Assembly: GCA_047973235.1 (NCBI GenBank)
Contig: JBKEBP010000061.1
Span: 1-54,759, forward strand
Length of the DNA: 54,759 nt
From: Aequitasia sp047973235
GTDB lineage: Bacteria > Bacillota > Clostridia > Lachnospirales > Lachnospiraceae
Reading direction: 5' to 3'
Shown in pieces: positions 9,039 to 17,425 of this stretch. The notes under the pieces were generated by a model. It had not been told where the DNA came from and did not search any database. It saw only the letters and a list, made by a program, of their open reading frames with translations. The translations under genes and the position numbers were made by a program. How positions within the stretch are numbered: position 1 is the stretch's first letter; the number at the start of each line of letters is the position of its first letter.

Positions 9039-9047
9039 TGATATAAT
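9039..9047 (+). promoter_or_regulatory. Extended -10 promoter of the isochorismatase-like gene
   Basis: TGATATAAT fits the TGnTATAAT extended -10 consensus. No good -35 is seen, which is usual for this promoter type. Confidence 0.45.
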
Positions 9048-9122
9048 AAAAATCATCACAAAGCATAGAAATAAATGAATTATCAAAAACTGTTAAATTA
9101 CCAGAAAGAAGAGGGAAAAAAG

Positions 9123-9671
9123 ATGAGAGCTAGAAAAGAAGATAGTGTTGCGGTTCTAATTGATATACAGGAGAAACTGGTTCCGGTAATGGAACACAAA
9201 GAAGAGCTGGTAGCCAACTGCTCGAATTTCGTACAGGGGTTACGTGCACTTGATATACCTATAGTAGCAACAAGGCAGTATCCAAAAGGATTGGGTAATC
9301 TGAATTTAGAAATTCTGGAAGCATTAGGAGAGCATGAACCATTTGATAAGACAAGCTTTAGTGTATACGGTGATACAAAAATAAAAAATCAAATCGATGG
9401 TTTGGGTAAGAAGAATATATTCCTTTTTGGAATTGAGACACATATATGTGTTTTGCAAAGTGTAATTGACTTTCAGGCTGCGGGATATCAGGTATATCTT
9501 GTATGTGATTGTTGTGATTCGCGTCATGAGAAAGACCATGCAATTGCATTGGAAAGAGCAATGAGCGAAGGCGCACTTCTCACAACTAGGGAAGCAGCCA
9601 TGTTTGAACTTCAAGGTATTGCAAGTGGAGACACATTTAAAAAAATTTCCGCATTAGTAAAAAAATTATGA
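9123..9671 (+). CDS. Isochorismatase-family cysteine hydrolase
   Basis: The protein has 182 residues if the ATG at 9123 is used, where a modest GAGGG lies upstream; an ATG at 9075 has no site. The family triad can be placed as the Asp in VLIDIQEKL near the N-terminus, the Lys in FDKTSFSVY in the middle, and the nucleophilic Cys in IETHICVLQS. Members hydrolyse isochorismate, nicotinamide or carbamoyl-type amides. Closely similar short proteins are usually annotated only as hydrolases, so the substrate is unknown. It is separated from the kinase genes downstream by 43 bases. Confidence 0.82.
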   Translation: MRARKEDSVAVLIDIQEKLVPVMEHKEELVANCSNFVQGLRALDIPIVATRQYPKGLGNLNLEILEALGEHEPFDKTSFSVYGDTKIKNQIDGLGKKNIFLFGIETHICVLQSVIDFQAAGYQVYLVCDCCDSRHEKDHAIALERAMSEGALLTTREAAMFELQGIASGDTFKKISALVKKL

Positions 9672-9714
9672 TAAACGTATAGCGACGACCCGGTATCAGA
9701 CAGCGGAGGGGATA

Positions 9715-10272
9715 ATGCGAAAAAATTTATATAAGTACGGTATGGTTGTGATAGCTATTATTATTGCCAATGTAGTGTTATTTGTATCTATATATTCAGC
9801 AAAACTTGCATCTAATTCGGCCAATATTATCGCAGAGGCATCTATGAGTGAGATGGTGGCTCTTAGCGAGGCTGCAGCGAATATTGCAGTCGCAGATGAA
9901 CTAATAGATTTTATTGAAGTATCTGACATGCAAAAGCCGGAATATAAGGCATTGAAGGAAAAGCTGGCAGTATTTACAAGAGAGTCAGGTCTTAAGTATA
10001 CTTATTACCTACGTCTTGATGAAGATACTAATATGATGCAATTTATTATGGACAATCAAGTTGGTATCGACTCGGGTTTAAATGAAGACCAGGTGGATCG
10101 CGAGTTAGCACCTGATAACGCACTATCAGGTACTGCAAATGCAGTACCGATAGGAACCTATTCAAAAGGATGGGATGGATTCATGTCAGCCTTTGCTCCC
10201 GTTTATTTCAGTAATGGAGCATTATCAAATATTATTGTAGGTGTTGACAAAGTAGATACCTATGTAAGATAA
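9715..10272 (+). CDS. Sensor-domain fragment of a broken hybrid histidine kinase
   Basis: The 185-residue ORF starts behind GGAGGGG. It has an N-terminal membrane helix at about residues 7-29 and then an extracytoplasmic sensor region with a Cache-like look (YYLRLDEDTN near residue 98). It ends at a TAA at 10270, exactly where the second membrane helix should begin. The next ORF, in the same frame after four codons, supplies that helix and the kinase core. A single nonsense change therefore separates sensor from kinase. As it stands, the product would be a membrane-tethered sensor with no output. Confidence 0.7.
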   Translation: MRKNLYKYGMVVIAIIIANVVLFVSIYSAKLASNSANIIAEASMSEMVALSEAAANIAVADELIDFIEVSDMQKPEYKALKEKLAVFTRESGLKYTYYLRLDEDTNMMQFIMDNQVGIDSGLNEDQVDRELAPDNALSGTANAVPIGTYSKGWDGFMSAFAPVYFSNGALSNIIVGVDKVDTYVR

Positions 10273-10284
10273 TCACAAAACGAT

Positions 10285-11103
10285 ATGTTTGAGCAGATGA
10301 CATCTATGATAATAGGACTTGCGATTGTAATTGTATCATGTGGTGTCATGCTCATTTTATATCAAAAGAAAGCAAAACAAGCAGAACTCGCCAGCAAATC
10401 AAAGAGTATGTTTCTATCAAATATAAGTCATGAAATTCGGACTCCTATGAGTGCGATAATTGGAATGTCACAACTTGCCGGCAATAGTGAAAGCATTGAT
10501 CAGACAAAGATGTATCTTTTAAAGATTAATGATGCCGCTGAGCATATGCTTGGAATATTAAATGATTTACTTGATGTTTCTAAAATAGAATCAGGAAAAT
10601 TCGAAATAGCTCCGGAGGAAGCATCGTTAGAGGCGCTTCTGAAACGAGTAGTTACTGTGGCATCATTTAAAGTAGGTGAAAAGAAACAAAGGCTCTTATT
10701 AAAGGTAGACAGAGATGTACCGGATTCGCTTCATGTAGACGCTAAGAGACTTGTACAGGTGATTTCTAATCTGATTTCAAATGCTGTTAAGTTCACACCT
10801 GAGGGAGGAAAGGTGGATCTGATAGTTCATAAGAATTCTGATGCAGGTGATCGATTAGAATTGCTGTTTGAAGTAAAGGACACAGGAATTGGAATATCTC
10901 CGGAACAACAAAAGAAATTGTTCAAAGCATTTTCACAGGCTAATAGCAGTATTTCAAGGGATTATGGAGGAACCGGTCTAGGACTCGTAATTAGTAAGAA
11001 CATAGTTGAACTCATGGATGGCGCGATATGGGTTGAATCAAAGGAAGGTGAAGGGTCTACTTTTTCATTCACAATTAACATAAAAAAAGGGCAGCAAATC
11101 TGA
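10285..11103 (+). CDS. Histidine kinase core fragment (HisKA-HATPase) of the broken hybrid kinase
   Basis: The 272-residue ORF contains a membrane helix at about 8-28, the phosphoacceptor motif FLSNISHEIRTPM near 45-57, and the ATPase boxes N (LISNAVKFTPEGG), G1 (VKDTGIGIS) and G2 (YGGTGLGL). It is in the same frame as the sensor ORF upstream and lacks its own ribosome binding site, so it is the continuation of that gene. It ends prematurely at TGA 11101 after an A7 run (11082-11088). Removing one A would join it to the receiver domain downstream. It may be silent, or translated weakly by reinitiation. Confidence 0.72.
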   Translation: MFEQMTSMIIGLAIVIVSCGVMLILYQKKAKQAELASKSKSMFLSNISHEIRTPMSAIIGMSQLAGNSESIDQTKMYLLKINDAAEHMLGILNDLLDVSKIESGKFEIAPEEASLEALLKRVVTVASFKVGEKKQRLLLKVDRDVPDSLHVDAKRLVQVISNLISNAVKFTPEGGKVDLIVHKNSDAGDRLELLFEVKDTGIGISPEQQKKLFKAFSQANSSISRDYGGTGLGLVISKNIVELMDGAIWVESKEGEGSTFSFTINIKKGQQI

Positions 11104-11206
11104 TATTGTAGAAAGTGTCGAAAACTTATTTCCAAAGAGGACTCAAAATGATGGTGAAAGAGAGAATGCAGCTACAGAATCAGAGGTTCATGACAAAACA
11201 TATAAC

Positions 11207-11587
11207 ATGTTCAAAGGCAGAAGAATACTAGTTGCAGAGGATATGGAGATTAATCGTGAAATACTGAAGGCTCTTTTAAAAGCAACAGGAGTTAAAATCA
11301 CCTTTGCAGCAGATGGTTTGGCAGTAGTGGAAGAATTTAAAAAAGATAATAGTTACGATCTTATATTTATGGACGTTCATATGCCCGGTCAAGATGGTTA
11401 TAATGCTACAAAAGCAATTAGAGCATGTGAAAGTGAAAGAGCAAAGACGATTCCTATAGTTGCTATGACAGCGTGTATGTTTGATGAAGACAAAGCCCAG
11501 GCGGAAGAAGCCGGAATGACAGGTTATTTAAATAAACCGATTAATATAGAAGAAGTAATAGAAGTAATGAAAGAGCAGGTAAAGTGA
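11207..11587 (+). CDS. Receiver (REC) domain fragment of the broken hybrid kinase
   Basis: This ORF encodes a complete CheY-like receiver: the acidic pair near AEDMEINRE, the phosphoacceptor Asp in IFMDVHMPGQDGY, the Thr/Ala switch in VAMTACM, and the conserved Lys in YLNKPINIEEV. No ribosome binding site precedes the ATG. The frame is open back to the end of the kinase ORF, giving a 35-residue linker. This shows that it was fused to the kinase before a +1 shift in the upstream A7 run. It probably once passed phosphate to the HPt protein encoded convergently just downstream. Confidence 0.75.
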   Translation: MFKGRRILVAEDMEINREILKALLKATGVKITFAADGLAVVEEFKKDNSYDLIFMDVHMPGQDGYNATKAIRACESERAKTIPIVAMTACMFDEDKAQAEEAGMTGYLNKPINIEEVIEVMKEQVK

Positions 11588-11600
11588 CTGCTCTTTTCTT
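11571..11600 (+). terminator. Terminator overlapping the receiver ORF stop
   Basis: AAGAGCAG at 11571-11578 pairs with CTGCTCTT at 11588-11595, followed by TTTCTT. It lies between two convergent genes. Confidence 0.65.
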
Positions 11601-11937
11601 ATAGAGCTTTCAATTCATTGTAAGCGATTAAAACAGCAGTATATTGTGAATCAATCTTCGAACAGTCATTAGTTCTCAGGCTCTCGACTAGATTGGAAAT
11701 AGGTCCATTAAGTGGAGTTAGTTCTAAGTTCGCAATAACACCTTTAAGCGCATGACCCGCCTTGAAGGCGTTTTCATAATCATTGGAGTCTATACTTGAC
11801 TTTAGCATTGCAAAATTTTCATCATCAAGTAATAAATTGAAACACATTTCATACAAAGACTCATCATTGGCAAATCGTTCAAGTGCAGTAGTGACATCTG
11901 CACCATAAGATGTTAGTTTATCTATAAATTCACTCAT
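11599..11937 (-). CDS. HPt-domain phosphotransfer protein
   Basis: The 112-residue helical protein carries the HPt signature KAGHALKGVIANLEL, in which the His is the phosphoacceptor; this matches the usual size of a stand-alone HPt module. Its ATG overlaps the stop of the REC-GGDEF-EAL gene by one base (TAATG), with GGAGG just upstream, so the two are translationally coupled. Together with the neighbouring hybrid kinase this forms a kinase-REC-HPt-REC phosphorelay set. The kinase is broken here, so the HPt may be idle or served by another kinase. Confidence 0.82.
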   Translation of the reverse strand: MSEFIDKLTSYGADVTTALERFANDESLYEMCFNLLLDDENFAMLKSSIDSNDYENAFKAGHALKGVIANLELTPLNGPISNLVESLRTNDCSKIDSQYTAVLIAYNELKAL

Positions 11938-13598
11938 TATTGTTCCTCCGCCTGTTTCGCTAATAATACTTCATATTCATTGATTGGCATAGGCTTTGCA
12001 AAGTAATATCCTTGTGCGGAATTACAACCCATCTTTTTTAAGTTCTCTGTTTGTTCCAGTGTTTCCACGCCTTCTGAGATAACTGTTAGTTTCATACGTT
12101 TAGCTAAATCTAATATAAAAGACATTATGTCATTTTGCTTTTGATTCGACACGTGACTTTGAGCGAATCTCATATCCAATTTCAAGATATCCAGAGCCAT
12201 TTCACTTAGTAGGTTAAGCGAGGAGTACCCGGTTCCAAAATCATCCAACTCTAAAACATAACCTGTTTCATGAAGACGATTAGTAGCTTCCAGTACAATC
12301 TCGGGATGGTCATTGTATGCCGTTTCAGTAATTTCCAAATGTAAGTCCTTTGTTTCTAGTTTATATTTATTAATTAAATCCGTAACTACTTTTACAACAT
12401 CTAAGTTATACAGATCGATTCTTGATACATTAACTGAAATAGGAAGTCTTGGCCAGTTATTATCAATCGATTTCCTCAAAAAAGCGCAAGATTCTTCCCA
12501 AACAAATTTGTCAAGTTCTGAAATAAAGCCATTTCGTTCGAATAGTGGAATAAATTTACCGGGAGGCATAAAGCCGTCTTCCGGGGAAATCCAACGAACC
12601 AAAGCCTCAGCACCTATCATTTTTTCAGTTTGTAAATCAAATTTAGGTTGGAGATATACTTTAAACTCGCGATTTTTCAATGCTTTTTCTATATTTGCAG
12701 TAAGACGAAGAGCCAACAATTGTTCCTGTCTAAAGGCCTCATCGTACATTACAAAATTTTTGGTAAAATTCCCTTTTACTTTATCAATTACGGATAGGGC
12801 TCTATTGCATGCAGTATGAATCGTCGTGTCATTATCAGTACAATGATATATACCATAATCCAGGACAATTTCACCCAGTATCAGATTATTGTTTATTTCG
12901 GATGTTAAGTTGTTGAAGTAGTCTTCCGTATAGTCATTTCTATAAGGCATGAGTGCGACAAAGATATCACTATTAAGTCTTGTGCAGATAATATTACCTA
13001 CTAGACTTTTCTTTAAAGTCATAGCGGTTGATTTTAGAATTTGATTTCCGACATCATATCCGTATATATCGTTAACCAGACTAAAGTTTTCGATATCACA
13101 GCAAATTATATCGTAGTTATTATCAGAATTTCTCCCCATCTCTTCCGCAGCCATTTTATAAAAATATTCTTTGCTAAATAGCCCTGTCAATTGATCATAT
13201 TTAATCAAGTTAAACATAGCAGCTGTATGCCGAAGTGTAATAATATTAGTAATACGGTGTTTTACAATCTGGAAGTGATAGGGCTTTCTGATGAAATCCG
13301 TTGCACCTTTTGCAAGTGCATTCACTTCGTCCTTATCACTATCATTCGAGGTAGTAACGATAATTGGTATGGTTTGGTAATCAGGATAATTTTTAAGTGC
13401 CGATAAAAAGGCATACCCATCCATAACCGGCATAACAATATCTAATAAAATCAAATCAATATTAATCCAGTTATCTTTTAAAATATCCAGTGCTTCCTGT
13501 CCATTCACGGCCTCTATTAAATCATAGTCCTGCTCAAGCATTTTCTTGAGAATCTGTCTGTTAACAATGCTGTCTTCTACAATCAAGATATTGCTCAT
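11937..13598 (-). CDS. Response regulator REC-GGDEF(degenerate)-EAL, probable c-di-GMP phosphodiesterase
   Basis: The 553-residue protein has three domains. The receiver (1-120) has Asp in LILLDIVMPVMDGY. The GGDEF domain (about 135-290) has its signature degraded to LNSDIF, so cyclase activity is not expected. The EAL domain (about 300-545) has EALVRW, NVSRIDL, EITET, the DDFGTGYSS loop and SEGVET intact, which predicts active hydrolysis of c-di-GMP. The start is the ATG at 13598, near an AGGGAG site; the longer frame lacks support. It is coupled to the HPt gene. Phosphorylation through that HPt likely controls the EAL output. Confidence 0.85.
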   Translation of the reverse strand: MSNILIVEDSIVNRQILKKMLEQDYDLIEAVNGQEALDILKDNWINIDLILLDIVMPVMDGYAFLSALKNYPDYQTIPIIVTTSNDSDKDEVNALAKGATDFIRKPYHFQIVKHRITNIITLRHTAAMFNLIKYDQLTGLFSKEYFYKMAAEEMGRNSDNNYDIICCDIENFSLVNDIYGYDVGNQILKSTAMTLKKSLVGNIICTRLNSDIFVALMPYRNDYTEDYFNNLTSEINNNLILGEIVLDYGIYHCTDNDTTIHTACNRALSVIDKVKGNFTKNFVMYDEAFRQEQLLALRLTANIEKALKNREFKVYLQPKFDLQTEKMIGAEALVRWISPEDGFMPPGKFIPLFERNGFISELDKFVWEESCAFLRKSIDNNWPRLPISVNVSRIDLYNLDVVKVVTDLINKYKLETKDLHLEITETAYNDHPEIVLEATNRLHETGYVLELDDFGTGYSSLNLLSEMALDILKLDMRFAQSHVSNQKQNDIMSFILDLAKRMKLTVISEGVETLEQTENLKKMGCNSAQGYYFAKPMPINEYEVLLAKQAEEQ

Positions 13599-13662
13599 AT
13601 TTTCCCGACTCCCTTTGAACATATAATTATTATAATTTTACACGCAAATAATGAAAAAAGCA

Positions 13663-13683
13663 ACTTAATAGTGCGTTTTAAGT
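13663..13683 (-). terminator. Weak terminator after the GTPase-NYN gene
   Basis: Read on the minus strand, ACTTAA (13683-13678) pairs with TTAAGT (13668-13663) and is followed by TGCTTTTTT. The stem is only six A/T-rich pairs. Confidence 0.35.
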
Positions 13684-13694
13684 CATTTGTGTGA

Positions 13695-16340
13695 TTATGG
13701 TGTCTTTTTTCCAAGCCTAATTTCGTTAAGCATCTCAAATGTATCAGTATCAGCATGATCGAGGAGATAATTCTTCACGGTTTCTCTCTTTGAGGATATT
13801 ATAGAGTTGATTTCCGAGCTTACACGTGATACCTCATCTAATAGTTCTCTAGCAGATAAAAGGCGGCTGCCTTGCCCATGACTAATTCTTTGTTCGAGGT
13901 AATCAGAAGTGGCTACCACAACATCATGCGTATTAGCCATCTCATGAACGGATTTTTCAATATACTGGTCGGCAGTTTCTGCAGTTTTAGTATATACAAT
14001 AATAAGATTCTTATATTTTATTACGTCTTCAGCGTGCTCTTTTCTTTTATAGGCATCGAAAACAAGGATTAAGATTGAGGATACGAAGCCTTGATAATTA
14101 CTCATTATTTCTATTAAGCCATCTCTTGCAGCATCTAAGTTTTCTTCAGCGAGTTCTTTTAAAGCCGGCCACGCAAAGATTATATTGTAACCATCAATTA
14201 ATAAATATTGTTTTTTAGGTTTTGATAATTTCCGTTTAGGTATACTTGCTTCAAAATCAAAGACTGTTTTTGAAGGCGCACTCCTATCTTTGCGAGGTCC
14301 ATATGTGCGTTCGAAAATTTCGTTTAATTCCTTATCAGTGATTTCATTATTATTATAGTTATTTGCGGCCCTTACCGGATTGTCAGTTGAATTATTTTGT
14401 TTTACAATAGACTTTGTCAAATCTGCTTGTAAGTAGTCGATGACATTTGAATATGGTATAACTGTTGCACTTCCTTTAATGCAAAAAACTGACGAAGACG
14501 GATTGTCAAGATCCGCATCGGGATTGTATGCGATATTCTCAATTATTTTACTTTGATTTTTTACAGCCCTATAGCCATCCGGAATCATGGAAATACTACC
14601 TTCTCCATGTGTTAATGATAGAAAAGTATTTGGATAGTCGAAGATTTCTCTTACAGAGGCGCAGCCTGATAGTGTAGAAACATCTATTGAAACTTGAGGA
14701 GCTTCTATTTCAGCATTCATTTGTTGCAAATCCGACATTACTTTACCAATTAATTCTTGTTTAACAGAGATACTGAAACGATAATATGGTTCCAGCAAAA
14801 TATTATCAGCGTTCATTAGACCTTGTCTCACAGCCCTATATGTAGCCTCGCGAAAATCGCCACCCTCAGTGTGCTTTATATGAGAACGACCACCAATAAT
14901 AGCTATCGTGACATCTGTAAGCGGCGATCCTGTTAGTACACCGAGGTGCTCTTTTTCTTTTAAATGATTTATTATGAGATTCTGAAAGTTTCTGTTTAAT
15001 ATATCTTCACTTAATTCTGATTCAAATTTAAGACCACTATCACGAGTACCCGGAGTAATCCGCAGATGGACTTCAGCATAATGCTTTAGAGGTTCAAAAT
15101 GACCATACCCATCAACAGAAGAAGTAATAGTCTCTTTGTATAAAACATTTCCGATACCAAAGGTTATATCAAGACCGAAGCGTCTTGATATAATTTCGGT
15201 AAGAACCTCAGTCTGTATTTGACCCATGATATGTGCAGATATATGGTTGCCGGATTTGTCGAATGAGACTGCTAATGTTGGATCCTCATCTTCAAGAATT
15301 TTTAAGGCCTCGTAGGTTTTGTGAAGATTTTCAGATGATGACGGAATGACACTATAAACAAGTACAGGTTCAAGAGGTTTTAAATATGGACCAATATTAT
15401 TTCCAAAATTATCGCCGGGCTTTGTAAGTTTAAGTCCGGTGACAGCGCAAATATTTCCGGATCCGATTTCATTAACTGAATCAAACTTTTCGCCGTTATA
15501 GATACGTATTTGGTTTACTTTTTCGGATTTGTCGCTTTGATTACTAAGACTAAGAGACTGCTTGACACTAAGTGCACCTCCGGTTATTTTCATGTGCGTT
15601 AATCTTACGTTACCTTCATGAGAAATCTTAAAAACTCGGGCACCAAAATCTCCGGGATATGCCGGCATAACAGTAAAGCGTGCTAGTCCGTCAAGGAGCA
15701 AATCTATACCGGTTGATTTAAGGGCAGATCCAAAATAACAAGGAAAGGTGTCTCTTTCATTAATAAGAGTACGGATATTATCATCGGAAATAATGCCGGT
15801 GTCCAAAAAAGCTTCAAGAGTATTGTCACTGCACAGTGCAACATTTTCAATTAGAGAAGATGCATTAGGGTTTGTAAAATCTACAATATTATTATTTAGC
15901 TCAGTCTTTAGTTCATCAAGCAGACGAGATCGGTCTGTTGTTTCAATATCCATTTTATTAACAAATATAAATGTTGGTATTTTATATTTTTCAAGGAGAT
16001 TCCAGAGAGTTTTGGTATGACCTTGTACTCCGGAAGTTCCGCTTATTACAAGGATCGCATAATCAAGAACGCACAGTGTTCTTTCGGTCTCAGCAGAAAA
16101 ATCAATGTGCCCGGGTGTATCAATAAGTGTAATATAAGTGTCTTTATATTCAAAATGAACTTCCTTGGAAAAGATTGTAATCCCTCGCTCCTTTTCTAAA
16201 TCATAAGTATCGAGAAATGAAGTTCCATTATCTACGCGTCCGATTGAACTTAGTGCTCCGCTACCATATAGGAGACGTTCTGATAAAGTTGTTTTCCCTG
16301 AGTCTACATGGGCTAATATGCCCAAAACTATTTGTTTCAT
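13695..16340 (-). CDS. TetM/EF-G-like translational GTPase fused to a YacP/Rae1-type NYN nuclease domain
   Basis: The first roughly 650 of 881 residues are an EF-G-like GTPase of the ribosomal-protection type: G1 AHVDSGKTT, a G2 region in KERGITI, G3 DTPGHIDF, G4 NKMD, then the beta-barrel and EF-G III-V-like domains ending near AVKNQSK. After a low-complexity Asn-rich linker, residues about 710-870 form a NYN_YacP domain. It has acidic residues in LLIDGYNI, LVFDAYKRK, ETADQYIEK and ATSDYLE placed as in the nuclease fold of Rae1. The domain-IV loop lacks the SPVST-type tip of TetM, so tetracycline protection is doubtful. A ribosome-directed A-site nuclease role is inferred. Confidence 0.85.
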   Translation of the reverse strand: MKQIVLGILAHVDSGKTTLSERLLYGSGALSSIGRVDNGTSFLDTYDLEKERGITIFSKEVHFEYKDTYITLIDTPGHIDFSAETERTLCVLDYAILVISGTSGVQGHTKTLWNLLEKYKIPTFIFVNKMDIETTDRSRLLDELKTELNNNIVDFTNPNASSLIENVALCSDNTLEAFLDTGIISDDNIRTLINERDTFPCYFGSALKSTGIDLLLDGLARFTVMPAYPGDFGARVFKISHEGNVRLTHMKITGGALSVKQSLSLSNQSDKSEKVNQIRIYNGEKFDSVNEIGSGNICAVTGLKLTKPGDNFGNNIGPYLKPLEPVLVYSVIPSSSENLHKTYEALKILEDEDPTLAVSFDKSGNHISAHIMGQIQTEVLTEIISRRFGLDITFGIGNVLYKETITSSVDGYGHFEPLKHYAEVHLRITPGTRDSGLKFESELSEDILNRNFQNLIINHLKEKEHLGVLTGSPLTDVTIAIIGGRSHIKHTEGGDFREATYRAVRQGLMNADNILLEPYYRFSISVKQELIGKVMSDLQQMNAEIEAPQVSIDVSTLSGCASVREIFDYPNTFLSLTHGEGSISMIPDGYRAVKNQSKIIENIAYNPDADLDNPSSSVFCIKGSATVIPYSNVIDYLQADLTKSIVKQNNSTDNPVRAANNYNNNEITDKELNEIFERTYGPRKDRSAPSKTVFDFEASIPKRKLSKPKKQYLLIDGYNIIFAWPALKELAEENLDAARDGLIEIMSNYQGFVSSILILVFDAYKRKEHAEDVIKYKNLIIVYTKTAETADQYIEKSVHEMANTHDVVVATSDYLEQRISHGQGSRLLSARELLDEVSRVSSEINSIISSKRETVKNYLLDHADTDTFEMLNEIRLGKKTP

Positions 16341-16372
16341 ATTATATCCACCTTGCTTTTCGAATAGTAATA

Positions 16373-16378
16373 ATTATA
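16373..16378 (-). promoter_or_regulatory. Extended -10 promoter of the GTPase-NYN gene
   Basis: On the minus strand TGCTATAAT fits the extended -10 consensus. The operator-like palindrome at 16386-16409 covers the -35 region. Confidence 0.5.
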
Positions 16379-16385
16379 GCACAGA

Positions 16386-16409
16386 GTTTACCATATAGGT
16401 ATGGTAAAC
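16386..16409. promoter_or_regulatory. Perfect 10-bp palindrome between divergent promoters, likely operator
   Basis: GTTTACCATA at 16386-16395 and TATGGTAAAC at 16400-16409 are perfect inverted repeats around TAGG. The palindrome sits between TATAAT of the minus-strand gene and TATAAT (16424-16429) of the plus-strand gene, covering the -35 region of both. No adjacent regulator gene is present. Confidence 0.6.
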
Positions 16410-16423
16410 CACATTTATTGTTG

Positions 16424-16429
16424 TATAAT
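16424..16429 (+). promoter_or_regulatory. -10 box of the hydrolase-tdh-kbl operon
   Basis: TATAAT lies 43 bases before the ATG at 16472. The -35 region at a 17-base spacing falls in the palindrome. An eight-base inverted repeat (ATAAGCTT/AAGCTTAT, 16430-16450) follows in the leader. Confidence 0.45.
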
Positions 16430-16471
16430 ATAAGCTTAGTAGAAGCTTATTGTTGTTAAAGGGGGTACCGA

Positions 16472-17425
16472 ATGAAAAATGAGTTTTATTATCCGTCAAG
16501 TGACAAAAAAACAAGTATACATGCCATAGAGTGGGTGCCGGATGGTGAGGTGGCCGGGATTCTTCAAATAGCTCATGGGATGGTGGAATACATTGACAGG
16601 TATGATTGCTTTGCGAAGTATTTGTGTGAAAGAGGCTTCATAGTTGTTGGAAATGACTATTTGGGTCATGGGAAATCTGTAACCGATGTGCGAGAGCTCG
16701 GCTACATAGGAAAAGGTGATGGGAATGGGCTTTTAATTCAAGATATCAGACAGTTGTATAAACTTACGCGAGATAAATATAAGGATATTCCGTATTTTAT
16801 GCTAGGGCACAGTATGGGCTCGTTTATAATGCGGCAGTATATAGGTACGTTTGGTGATGAGTTAAGTGGAGCTATCATTATGGGTACCGGTTATAACCCG
16901 AAGACAGTTCTTATGTTTGGGGAGGCATTTACTAAGATTATAAGTATGGTAAAAGGCGGTCATTATAGAAGCGCCTTTGTCAACAATTTGGGAATAGGCA
17001 GTTATAACAAACAGTTTAAAAATACACAGACAGCATATGATTGGGTAACAACGGATGTTGAAGAACGTACTAAGTATTCCAAGGACCCTTTTTGCACGTT
17101 CATGTTTACGGTAAATGGCTACAATAGCTTATTTAAAGGAATGTATAGAATGTCTTTAAAAAAGGGATATGAAGGTACACCGAAGGATTTGTCGGTCTTA
17201 TTTACATCAGGAAGTGAAGATGCGGTTGGAGAATTTGAGAAAGGTGTAAATAAGGTCTATAGTATATATGAAAAAATGGGGATAAAGGATTTAACAAAGA
17301 TCTTCTACGAAGGCGAACGACATGAGATATTAAATGGGGTTAGTCGTTCACAAGTCTTTGAGGATATATACAATTGGTTGCATGAAAGGAGTAATACGAA
17401 ATGGAGAAACAAGATGATGAATTGA
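16472..17425 (+). CDS. Alpha/beta hydrolase, monoacylglycerol lipase-like (Hydrolase_4)
   Basis: The 317-residue protein starts behind AAAGGGGG. The nucleophile elbow GHSMGSF lies near residue 113, an oxyanion-type HGMVEYIDRY stretch near residue 35, and the catalytic His probably lies in EGERHEILN near residue 292. This arrangement matches the PF12146 serine hydrolases, which cleave lysophospholipids, monoacylglycerols and related esters. There is no signal peptide. Its last 25 bases overlap the start of tdh, so it is translated in one operon with threonine catabolism. That link is unexplained by its predicted chemistry. Confidence 0.82.
   Translation: MKNEFYYPSSDKKTSIHAIEWVPDGEVAGILQIAHGMVEYIDRYDCFAKYLCERGFIVVGNDYLGHGKSVTDVRELGYIGKGDGNGLLIQDIRQLYKLTRDKYKDIPYFMLGHSMGSFIMRQYIGTFGDELSGAIIMGTGYNPKTVLMFGEAFTKIISMVKGGHYRSAFVNNLGIGSYNKQFKNTQTAYDWVTTDVEERTKYSKDPFCTFMFTVNGYNSLFKGMYRMSLKKGYEGTPKDLSVLFTSGSEDAVGEFEKGVNKVYSIYEKMGIKDLTKIFYEGERHEILNGVSRSQVFEDIYNWLHERSNTKWRNKMMN

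Noticed and set aside
11082..11091. Programmed -1 frameshift at A AAA AAG-like sequence in the kinase
   Set aside because: Joining kinase to receiver needs a +1 (or -2) shift, and an upstream nonsense codon is present too, so decay is simpler.
11101..11103. TGA at the end of the kinase ORF read as selenocysteine
   Set aside because: The frame after it soon reaches another stop and encodes nothing like the receiver, which lies in a different frame.
13695..16340. Tetracycline resistance gene
   Set aside because: The GTPase is TetM-like overall, but the domain-IV loop lacks the characteristic SPVST tip and the protein carries a nuclease domain.
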